This document shows, in pieces, positions 7,301 to 11,952 of a stretch of DNA of 11,952 nucleotides. Positions within the stretch are counted from its first letter, which is position 1. Each line of letters opens with the position of its first letter. The notes under the pieces were generated by a model that was given only the letters and a program-made list of their open reading frames with translations, ran no database searches and had not been told where the DNA came from. Position numbers and translations under genes: made by a program. Source of the DNA: Phoronis ovalis (taxonomy: Eukaryota > Phoronida > Phoronidae); contig JAOXYB010048913.1 in assembly GCA_028565635.1 (NCBI GenBank), positions 1 to 11,952 of the forward strand. The letters run 5' to 3'.

Positions 7301-10300
7301 ATAGGAATTTCCCACAACGACTTGGACCTCTAAAAAATAACTTGCATTTGATCATGGTTAAAAGGATTGCCTGCTATATTTGTTTAAACTATTATATGCA
7401 ACCTTCAATTCAAAATAGTTAGCAACTATTATCAAGAAAAATTTAACATCGTTGTAAAATTTTGTGTAATGAATTATAAGTAGTTTTATGAAAATAGAAT
7501 TGCTTACAAGTTACTTTTTTGTTAGAAAAATATGTATACGTTAGATATTTGCTTATGAATCTTGAATTTGTATCAAGCCCGAGGAAATGAGTAGCAGGAA
7601 TTTTGGTGCGAAACCCTGAGAAAGGGATCAAAAGGTAGGAAATTGGTACGTGAATAAAGATTGGCGGTTTGAGTACACTCTAGCTAGTTAGATATGTATG
7701 TATGTGCTATTCAAAGCAACATGCCGATAAGATAGAATTCTATTAAACGTCTCTTGCAGTAATGATTGTTCGATGTTCATTTTGATTTGTTTCTTAAACT
7801 TTGTGTAAAACGGAAATTGTGTAACTTTCTAGAGAATTGTAGGTATGTGTTTGAACCCAATTGTTTACTATTTTTTTTTCTTTCCAGGTCATGTATTCAG
7901 CACAGTAATTACATTTCTGGTAGCTGGCGTGTTATGTGAATATGGGTTTGCCGGCGGTTGGCCATCAATATTTTATATATTTGGTGTGTCTAGTCTTGCA
8001 TACTTCATTGTATGGATGATTTTTGCATTTGACAGTCCCGAATTACACCCTCGTATATCCAAGTCCGAGTATGCACATATCACGAAAAGTTTAAATGCGA
8101 CCGAGGACACACAAAGGCGGTCGAAGGTAGTTATAGTATACAGACGCAGGCGATTTTGTAATTTCCATTGTCAGCTAATTATAAAATTTACGAAATTCCT
8201 CCAAACACACGTTGAGCTATATATAACTTCTAAGTAAGCGTTAATCTTAGCTCTCTCGAGATCATCTCTTCGACAGTGGATGCAATGGATATATATACTT
8301 AAATGAGTTATTTAAAAAATCAAACAAAAATATTTTATGTTGCAGACATTGAAAATACCATGGTTGACTACGTGCAAAAGTAAATCTGTATGGGCAATAT
8401 ATGTTGTTATGATTACAGTAGATTTCGGCTTCTTCATATATCTTACAAATATACCAAGTTATTTAAATGAAGTTATGCGATTTGATACCACTACGGTAAG
8501 TTTAAACTTTCCTTTAGTGCCTCAGAGGTTTTTTCTAGTTCAAATGTAGTACTAGCCTAGTGCACATTTACTTTTTAGCCAAAAAAAACACTAAAAGCGA
8601 CAATTACACTAGTTTAGTGATACTACATGACCTTATTGAAAAAACACATTCATGAATATGGAACTATTCAGTCTGGCCGAAAAGTTGACGTAACAATGCT
8701 TTCGATTATTTAGAAAAGACTGACATCCTCGCGCATTTGAGCTTCGCGATAGATTCAAAGATAGATTCAACTTTTACGAAAAATGCAAATAATTTTTAAA
8801 CGGTCGACACTTTTATATTATAAATACATGATAATGATAAAAGCTGGTTTCACAGTATTTTTAAAAAAGTACGAATTTCTTTGAAAATGACGCGAAGCTC
8901 AAATGTTCGAGGACGTCTGTCTTTTCTGTGACCAGATTGATTCTTGTTAAATGCATCGCATCTGTGCAACGCATTCATAATTAGACGAAAGTATCTATTT
9001 TAAAAGAATTATCTTTATCTCTTTTGATGTTTCGATGCACATGGAAACTTATTATTCGACGGAATATCCGGGGCGGGGGTACTCAAGGTTTTTTTATTAC
9101 GGGGATGTGCCGCGGTAGCAAACCCAATCCAAATTTTTTGAAATACAAGGGTAGCAATCCAAATTTTGTGAAATATAAGGGTAGCAATCAAACATTTTAA
9201 AATATTTGAGTAGCAATCCATATTTACGCAAACTGACTGATACAAACCAAATTCCAAAAATTGTTTTATGGATACAAACCTAAAATTAATCCAAATTAGT
9301 TGCTGTAAGCAGCTGATGGTAGTAATCCAAATTTTTGAATTTCTTTACGTAAGAAGTATACAATCCAAATCCAAAATTTTCAACGGGGCTGCACACCCCC
9401 ACCAAAAATAGCTTGAGTACCCCCCCGGGCGGAATATATCAAATCAAATATGTGAGAAAGGAGATTTTGTAACGTTTTTAACCTTTTCCAGAACGGTTTT
9501 AGCTCTACCATACCGTATGTTGGTTCAATGATCGGTTGTACTTTGTCTGGTGCTATCAGCGATAAAATTATTGAAAGAGGTTTTCTTAGTGTCACAGCAA
9601 CTAGGAAGCTAATGATTACATTTGGTAAGAATATTATTACAATCTTATTGTAATCGGCAACTGGTCAAGAATTCTAAGAGTGCTATAATAATGTTTGCAT
9701 ACGTGTCATAAGGACACTATTGATTTTCCCATCCACTTCTATACATGTAGTTACATAAATCCTAAAACGACGCTCCCGATCAGAAACTACTCAATGTTAA
9801 TTTTTCGGACTGGCATGCTTACTATTCCACTTTGTAGGTTGCTCCGGAAAGATACCAAATCACAAAATGACAAAATTCTTGCTTAGTTCATTCACAAATA
9901 ATTCCATCACAATTTGTTAAATTTTAATTTAAAAACTAACGTTTCTTTTAAGCTCATTTACATCGATTCCTTTTTCAAAGCGCAAAAGAGGAAAAGCAGA
10001 AACAATCTTAATTTTGTAGTTAATCGAGTAACATTCTGACTATTGGACCTTCACAGCGGTGGCATCAGACTTTAGCTATTTGCATGCACTTGGTGGAGCC
10101 ATCAGTCTCAGACCCATACGTTCCCAGCATGTCGCATTTTGTGAATGAACAATGACGTAGTTCTGCGTACGCTCACACGAGTCATTCACAGAACGCTTCC
10201 TTCGCATGCCGAACCAAAACAAAAAAAATCTTATGTTCTGGTTCGTTGATCTAAGAAATACCTTCCTTTTTGTGAGCATATCGATACATAAACAACTATT

Positions 10301-10912
10301 TAAAGATGTTTTTTTATTTTGTTAATTTTTTACCGTTTATTAAACCTTTCCTAAATTCAGATTTAAAAAAACAATCATTGTATATTTCTAAAGCATGCCG
10401 GTATTGAAAGGGTCTAACTACAGCACCCTCAAGTGTATGCAAACAGTCTATTGCGGTGACATCAATCGTGTCCTTATACCACATGTATGTAGCTGACATA
10501 TGTGAAGTGATTGAGTTACCTGCTGATGTTGCGCGGCAAAATTATTATCAAACTGGAAACTTCCCAGTTTCACATTTCCCTAGCATTGGATACGTAAGTA
10601 ATAATAACAGGTACACCAAGATTTGAAGAAAAAAAGTGATATCTTTAATTTTCAATTCTTTTTTAAGGTTCGTTAGCACCAGCTTCTTTGATTATTGTCA
10701 TCAGCTACATGGACTGCGACCAGGGGGTGGCCGTGGTGTCTATGTTAACATTAGCGGTAACTTTCCAAATGTGTGCCATGGTTAACTACAGTGCAAACAT
10801 TGCTGATGTCTCCTTGGAATATGCTGGGATTATTCAGGGCATCGGTAACACACTGTCAGCTTTTATCGGATTTCTGGCTCCTTACCTAATTGGAGTAATT
10901 ACGGAGGAAGAG
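1294..10912 (+). CDS. SLC17-family (sialin/VGLUT-like) anion transporter, 3' partial, nine coding exons with two alternative first exons
   Basis: Spliced as join(1766-2009 or 1294-1333, 4193-4410, 4632-4865, 6218-6305, 7888-8126, 8346-8495, 9492-9624, 10668-10912), the protein is 517 or 449 residues to the window edge. All junctions are GT-AG and in phase. It matches the SLC17 fold along its whole length: membrane segment 1 ending in NLSVAIV, a luminal loop with two N-glycosylation sequons (N119, N136, long-form numbering), LGSFFWGY, the MFS loop GWLATKFGAKR, RILGG, RWAPPE, a basic central loop, and NIADVSLEYAG followed by IIQGIGNT. SLC17 proteins are 12-helix, proton- or voltage-driven exporters of organic anions from lysosomes or vesicles, or plasma-membrane phosphate carriers. 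The last helix and tail are missing. Substrate cannot be assigned: several charged positions of sialin and VGLUT are replaced (see findings). The short form plus one terminal exon would be close to the roughly 495 residues of human sialin. Confidence 0.93.
1334..1765 (+). other. Spacer between the alternative first exons
   Basis: 432 bp with no convincing coding sequence. It would be intronic for transcripts starting at exon 1a and promoter or 5' UTR for those starting at exon 1b. A short local duplication, AGTGATAAGCTGTGATAAGCTGT near 1623-1645 (repeat of GTGATAAGCT), is visible. No TATA box at a convincing distance was recognised. Confidence 0.4.
1766..2009 (+). CDS. Alternative first coding exon 1b (81-residue cytosolic N-terminus)
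   Basis: ATG at 1766-1768, followed by 81 codons and one base, ending AAACTG|GTAAGT. A TAA at 1760-1762 lies immediately upstream in frame, so this can only be a first coding exon, mutually exclusive with exon 1a as a source of the start codon. A second in-frame ATG two codons later (1772) is an alternative initiator. The peptide is hydrophilic, rich in Ser, Thr, Pro and Lys, with no membrane segment or signal peptide, as expected for the cytosolic N-terminus of an SLC17 carrier. I do not recognise a sorting motif; the HQGLLM dileucine lacks the usual acidic residue four positions before it. Codon and residue use look coding, but the peptide matches no family I know. Confidence 0.65.
3501..3601. 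repeat. 12-bp perfect inverted repeat with 77-bp spacer
   Basis: TGTCACTTTAAT at 3501-3512 pairs with ATTAAAGTGACA at 3590-3601. The arms do not extend into the flanks. It may be a small foldback element or chance in AT-rich DNA. Confidence 0.5.
4033..4190. repeat. Near-tandem duplication of about 70 bp at the end of intron 1
   Basis: Copy 1 begins ACTATTAAAAGAAGCG at 4033 and copy 2 ACTATTAAGAAGCG at 4121, about 88 bp apart. Both continue through AAAAAA, then CCTTAGTATCTACCCAATA, then TGTTGAYCATC. Differences are a few substitutions and small A-run indels. Copy 2 ends in the exon 2 acceptor (CTAACTTACAG at 4182-4192); copy 1 ends in a similar CTACCTAG near 4093-4100, a possible decoy or vestigial acceptor. 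Confidence 0.85.
4193..4410 (+). CDS. Exon 2: membrane segment 1 and glycosylated luminal loop
   Basis: Enters after CTTACAG with two bases finishing an Ala codon, then 72 codons ending HTK before the donor AAG|GTATGG (phase 0). It encodes SFWTSTRFGL leading into membrane segment 1 (about residues 91-118, long-form numbering), with the SLC17-type NNLSVAIV core, followed by a luminal loop with sequons NHT (N119) and NAT (N136) and one Cys (C142). The residue corresponding to the conserved membrane-1 arginine (R39 of human sialin, R88 of VGLUT2) is Met107, codon 4267-4269. A reading frame without splicing would continue past 4410, but the homology stops there. Confidence 0.92.
4632..4865 (+). 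CDS. Exon 3: membrane segments 2 to 4
   Basis: Bounded by ATATTTCAG|GAT and GCA|GTAAGT, 78 codons, phase 0 at both ends; intron 2 is only 221 bp. It starts with DGPLKWD, the usual short acidic loop before segment 2, then VLGSFFWGYALSQVPAGWLA, and the MFS cytosolic motif GWLATKFGAKR. After two more helical stretches it ends with LRILGGMAA. Arg225 matches the membrane-4 Arg of VGLUT2 (R184). The Glu expected seven residues later (VGLUT2 E191, sialin E175) is Ala232, the last codon of the exon. Confidence 0.95.
5187..5922. repeat. Inverted repeat arms of about 40 bp flanking a LINE relic
   Basis: The left arm (5187-5225) and the reverse complement of the right arm (5883-5922) agree at about 33 of 40 positions, including GTAATCATGCT and GGGGCACTCA. 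Matching stops at TTAA on the inner side. They could be the terminal repeats of a DNA transposon that received the LINE piece, or two opposite copies of a small dispersed repeat. Confidence 0.7.
5340..5808 (+). pseudogene. Decayed non-LTR retrotransposon (LINE) reverse-transcriptase ORF, C-terminal tail
   Basis: Several plus frames together give the hallmark tail of LINE endonuclease/reverse-transcriptase proteins: QISNKDLYSK around 5401-5430, then a WLEHVLRM motif from 5478, LRWTP near 5531-5545, RRTIQSEKM from 5585, and LSWNEAQNIARDRNKWRE starting at 5617. The pieces lie in different frames and include in-frame stops, so this is a dead 5'-truncated copy. A (AG)7 microsatellite at 5551-5564 sits where intact relatives have a basic K/R-rich stretch. 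The final frame stays open to TGA at 5806-5808. It lies sense to the host gene inside intron 3. Confidence 0.8.
6218..6305 (+). CDS. Exon 4: end of segment 4 and the WAPP loop
   Basis: Acceptor TTTTTATAG|GGA and donor ACAG|GTAAAT; 29 codons plus one base, phase 0 in and phase 1 out. It encodes GTVFPALMISLSRWAPPEDY and the start of segment 5. GxxxPA and the RWAPPE loop are the SLC17 signature, where family members usually read WAPPLER; here the Arg after Glu is absent. The usual His/Trp before the loop are also replaced. Confidence 0.93.
6444..6621 (-). repeat. SINE-like repeat, copy A, with pol III B-box-like motifs
   Basis: On the minus strand, GGTTCGAGTCC (6462-6452) matches the RNA polymerase III B-box consensus GGTTCGANTCC, and a second perfect match, GGTTCGAATCC, lies at 6621-6611. 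The 6542-6444 part resembles copy B at 7589-7682 in the opposite orientation. No clear A box was found, so tRNA ancestry is plausible, not shown. Confidence 0.6.
7263..7284. repeat. (AT)11 microsatellite
   Basis: Eleven uninterrupted AT dinucleotides in the middle of intron 4; likely polymorphic in length. Confidence 0.95.
7589..7682 (+). repeat. SINE-like repeat, copy B
   Basis: Shares AGCAGGAATTTYGGYGC, then GGAAA, GATTGRCGGTTYGAGT and the surrounding order with the minus strand of 6542-6444, at roughly 70 percent identity with a few small gaps. Its B-box equivalent is degraded (GGTTTGAGTAC). Two copies in one intron show that it is a dispersed family. Confidence 0.65.
7888..8126 (+). CDS. 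Exon 5: membrane segments 5 and 6 and start of central loop
   Basis: A strong pyrimidine tract and acceptor (TTTCTTTCCAG) open the exon; its first two bases complete a Gly codon with exon 4. Then 79 codons end RRSK before the donor AAG|GTAGTT (phase 0). It encodes HVFSTVITFLVAGVLCEYGF, then GGWPSIFYIFG, a hallmark of SLC17 segment 6, followed by DSPELHPRISKSEYAHI, which matches the conserved SP..HP.I...E.. stretch at the start of the cytosolic central loop. Confidence 0.95.
8346..8495 (+). CDS. Exon 6: end of central loop and membrane segment 7
   Basis: Between TTTTATGTTGCAG|ACA and ACTACG|GTAAGT, 50 codons, phase 0 both sides; intron 5 is 219 bp. It encodes KIPWLTTCKSKSVWAI, the re-entry into the membrane, then segment 7 and the IPSYLNEVMRFD loop typical of the family. 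At the VGLUT2 R322 position the residue is Val366, followed by Asp367, an acidic residue within the helix where relatives often have Asn. Confidence 0.94.
8669..8939. mobile_element. MITE-like foldback element, about 270 bp
   Basis: The inner arms 8712-8748 and 8891-8927 are inverted copies matching at 33 of 37 positions, and weaker pairing continues inward (TTCAAAGA blocks). The outer ends read CAGTCTGG (8669-8676) and CCAGATTG (8932-8939), also an inverted pair apart from one base. The left side carries about 20-25 extra bases between outer and inner blocks. There is no transposase; this fits a non-autonomous DNA element. A 3-bp ATT flanks both sides, too short to be decisive. Confidence 0.7.
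9068..9432. mobile_element. MITE-like element with GC-rich terminal inverted repeats and internal 30-bp repeats
   Basis: The left end CCGGGGCGGGGGTACTCAAG and the right end (CTTGAGTACCCCCCCGGGCGG region) form terminal inverted repeats that stay similar for about 40 bp (GGGGTACTCAAG, T-rich run, GGGGRTGTGC). AATAT lies directly on both sides (9063-9067, 9433-9437), a likely 5-bp target-site duplication. Inside, GGTAGCAATCCAAATTTT-type units recur at 9115, 9151, 9181 and 9210 (period about 30). It has no coding capacity; a minus-strand open frame over it at 9015-9257 reflects these repeats. Confidence 0.8.
9492..9624 (+). CDS. Exon 7: membrane segment 8 and following loop
   Basis: Acceptor CCTTTTCCAG|AAC and donor TTTG|GTAAGA; 44 codons plus one base (phase 0 in, 1 out). 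It encodes NGFSSTIPYVGSMIGCTLSG, then AISDKIIERG, matching the family's AGFLSALPYL and G..AD...... pattern (the Asp is D415), and TATRKLMITFG, which corresponds to the conserved T..RK loop before segment 9. Confidence 0.94.
9700..10489. repeat. Imperfect inverted repeat pair enclosing most of intron 7
   Basis: CATAAGGACACTATTGAT at 9707-9724 and the reverse complement of 10461-10478 agree at 16 of 18 positions. The match extends on one side through CATACRTGT with one gap, and a GGCATGCTT block recurs further on in both arms. They could be two opposite copies of a repeat or the diverged ends of one element. Confidence 0.55.
10134..10196. repeat. Short hairpin-forming inverted repeat
   Basis: GCATTTTGTGAATGA (10134-10148) pairs with TCATTCACAGAACGC (10182-10196) at 13 of 15 positions around a 33-bp loop, with nine perfect central pairs. 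It is probably a fragment of a foldback repeat. Confidence 0.5.
10668..10912 (+). CDS. Exon 8: membrane segments 9 to 11
   Basis: Acceptor TTCTTTTTTAAG, then two bases finishing a Gly codon and 81 codons to the donor GAG|GTAAGA (phase 0). It encodes GSLAPASLIIVISYMDCDQG, the usual segment-9 start and loop, then segment 10 and NIADVSLEYAG, and IIQGIGNT leading to FLAPYLIGVITEEE. The family signature NHLDIAPRYAG is altered here: His to Ile480, Pro to Leu485, Arg to Glu486. The conserved exon that usually follows, with a QW..VF start and segment 12, is not found before the window ends. Confidence 0.94.
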
Positions 10913-11952
10913 GTAAGATATATTTGAAGTGTGTTATGCTCTAGAGCAGAGGCATTGCCCTGCTTGTAGCCTGTTCACGCTACAGAATATTAGTGGTCGA
11001 AATTAAAGCAGTTAACATTTATAATGTGTCAAATATATTAATTGTACAGAGTATTTATTTATTTATCATTGGTGACGTGAGCGGATGATGGCTGTAACAG
11101 AAGAGTTCGATAGCCAACCGGCTACCATTGTGAACCTAGGTATCATTCTCGTTTTCTTAAAGTAGCATATTAACAGCTAGATTAACGTGAAGTTTAAAAT
11201 CTTATCAGGTTGCAGTGAAGCTTTACTCATGAGGATAATAAATAAATGACGGCACCGCTAGTCCTTCTCAGTCTTCTTATTAACTATATGATAGGCATAA
11301 GGGCACAATTATAATAAATGTAGTCACACCGTAGGCGTTATAATATGGCCGAGTTGAATGTAGGGCTGCGCCTTATATTCATCAAATGTTCTTTTCTTCC
11401 TGGTTTGTGTTGGCATTTTTTGTTGTTTTACTTAAAAAGAGACTCAATGAGAACAGATTTGCACAAAGTTTACCTTTCTAAAAGAAAATTTGTCAAAAAT
11501 TAATGGGATTATTTGAGATGGGAAAAGGTACGAATTTAGTTCTTGCCAGACATTATTTCGCTCACTGTTTTTATAATGATCTACGATCTAGAAGTGGATG
11601 TTAAAATCAATGGTTTCCTTGTGCCAATGAGCTACGTAGCAAACATGGTGCTATAAGACCAGACATGTACCAAAAGAAGTAAAAAATCGGTGGGCTGGGT
11701 CTACTCAAACCTATGTGAATTAATGATGGTTTTGCGACTTTTTATTGCTTTCTGGTATTTAGAGCGGGTTTGAGTCTCACCAGAAGTATTGTTCAGTACT
11801 AATAATAATACTGAGTTATATTTCTTGTAGAAGTAGGTATCGCTATACTGTGAGCTAGCAAAGTGAGTTTAGATTTTTATTTATATGAGGGGGTTTGGCC
11901 TTTGCTTAAGGTTATATAGAGGGGGTTTTGATTTTTTATTTTTATATATATA
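10913..11952 (+). other. Start of intron 8; no exon recognised
   Basis: 1040 bp after the last donor. I looked for an AG acceptor followed in phase 0 by the expected QW..VF and segment-12 sequence and found none, so the gene's 3' end lies to the right. The only structures seen are a short hairpin TAGCCAACCGGCTA (11112-11125), ATTT repeats near 11052-11064, and a T-rich stretch at the end. Confidence 0.65.

Larger units (their letters stand above)
6306..7887 (+). other. Intron 4, with two copies of a SINE-like repeat
   Basis: 1582 bp. It contains opposite-facing copies of a dispersed repeat at about 6444-6542 and 7589-7682, a second B-box-like 11-mer at 6611-6621, an (AT)11 microsatellite at 7263-7284 and a short hairpin (TGACAAGA at 6350-6357 with TCTTGTCA at 6378-6385). 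An 80-codon minus frame at 6497-6739 overlaps the repeat and is probably chance. Nothing was identified in 6740-7260 or 7300-7570. Confidence 0.7.
8496..9491 (+). other. Intron 6, largely two inverted-repeat elements
   Basis: 996 bp. It holds a foldback element at about 8669-8939 and a second, GC-ended element at 9068-9432 that stops 59 bp before exon 7. Only about 55 bp remain between the second element's flank and the acceptor TTTTCCAG. No coding signal apart from these. Confidence 0.8.
9625..10667 (+). other. Intron 7, with inverted repeats, no gene found
   Basis: 1043 bp. It contains an inverted pair (about 9700-9724 against 10461-10489) and a small hairpin (10134-10148 with 10182-10196). 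Minus frames at 10076-10279 and 10314-10499 do not resemble a protein I know and overlap these repeats. Confidence 0.65.

Noticed and set aside
7443-7631. 62-codon minus-strand open frame
   Set aside because: No domain, and it overlaps the edge of the second repeat copy.
9380-9595. 71-codon minus-strand open frame
   Set aside because: It is the antisense of exon 7 plus the MITE end.
10076-10499. Two minus-strand open frames in intron 7
   Set aside because: No recognisable protein; they coincide with inverted-repeat material, so coding is not supported.
11095-11135. tRNA A-box-like TAGCCGGTTGG on the minus strand with a nearby (ATAA)n run
   Set aside because: The A-box match is one base short and no B box follows at a suitable distance, so a SINE call is not supported.
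10913-11952. Terminal SLC17 exon with membrane segment 12
   Set aside because: Searched for in phase 0 after each plausible AG; no QW..VF-like sequence appears, so it is taken to lie beyond the window.
1-11952. CRISPR array, bacterial operon or tRNA/rRNA gene
   Set aside because: No regularly spaced repeats of that kind, the introns show a eukaryotic genome, and the tRNA-like 13-mer at 674-686 is a primer-binding site, not a tRNA gene.

Overview
This is a eukaryotic, intron-rich, AT-rich genomic window. It contains most of one protein-coding gene on the + strand, set among transposable-element debris. The dispersed repeats, a Ty3/Gypsy-type Gag, short DNA-transposon-like elements, a tRNA-related repeat and a LINE relic suggest a marine invertebrate, perhaps a mollusc or another lophotrochozoan. 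That placement is a guess from the style of the elements, not a demonstration.

Positions 1-1186 hold the 5' end of a Ty3/Gypsy-type LTR retrotransposon on the - strand. It consists of a gag reading frame broken by a deletion with frameshift (1-640), an untranslated leader, a primer-binding site matching the 3' end of tRNA-Leu (674-686), and a 5' LTR of about 500 bp (687-1186). The LTR carries a duplicated 62-bp unit with palindromic nuclear-receptor-type half sites. The pol genes and the other LTR would lie off the left edge.

Positions 1294-10912 hold an SLC17-family anion transporter gene (sialin / vesicular glutamate transporter / Na-phosphate cotransporter superfamily). I reconstruct seven shared coding exons (4193-4410, 4632-4865, 6218-6305, 7888-8126, 8346-8495, 9492-9624, 10668-10912). 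All have GT-AG introns with matching phases. Two alternative first coding exons (1294-1333 and 1766-2009) both end in phase 1 at near-identical donor sites. The readable protein is 449 or 517 residues depending on the first exon. The last membrane segment and the C-terminus are missing, so the terminal exon should lie beyond 11952. The fold is clearly SLC17, but several charged or signature membrane residues important in characterised members are replaced, which makes this a divergent paralog.

The introns hold mobile-element remains. Intron 1 has a duplicated 3' end. Intron 3 has a LINE reverse-transcriptase tail relic between long inverted repeats. Intron 4 has two inverted copies of a B-box-bearing SINE-like repeat. 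Intron 6 has two inverted-repeat (MITE-like) elements. Intron 7 has an inverted repeat pair. The final 1 kb is intron sequence in which I found no exon.
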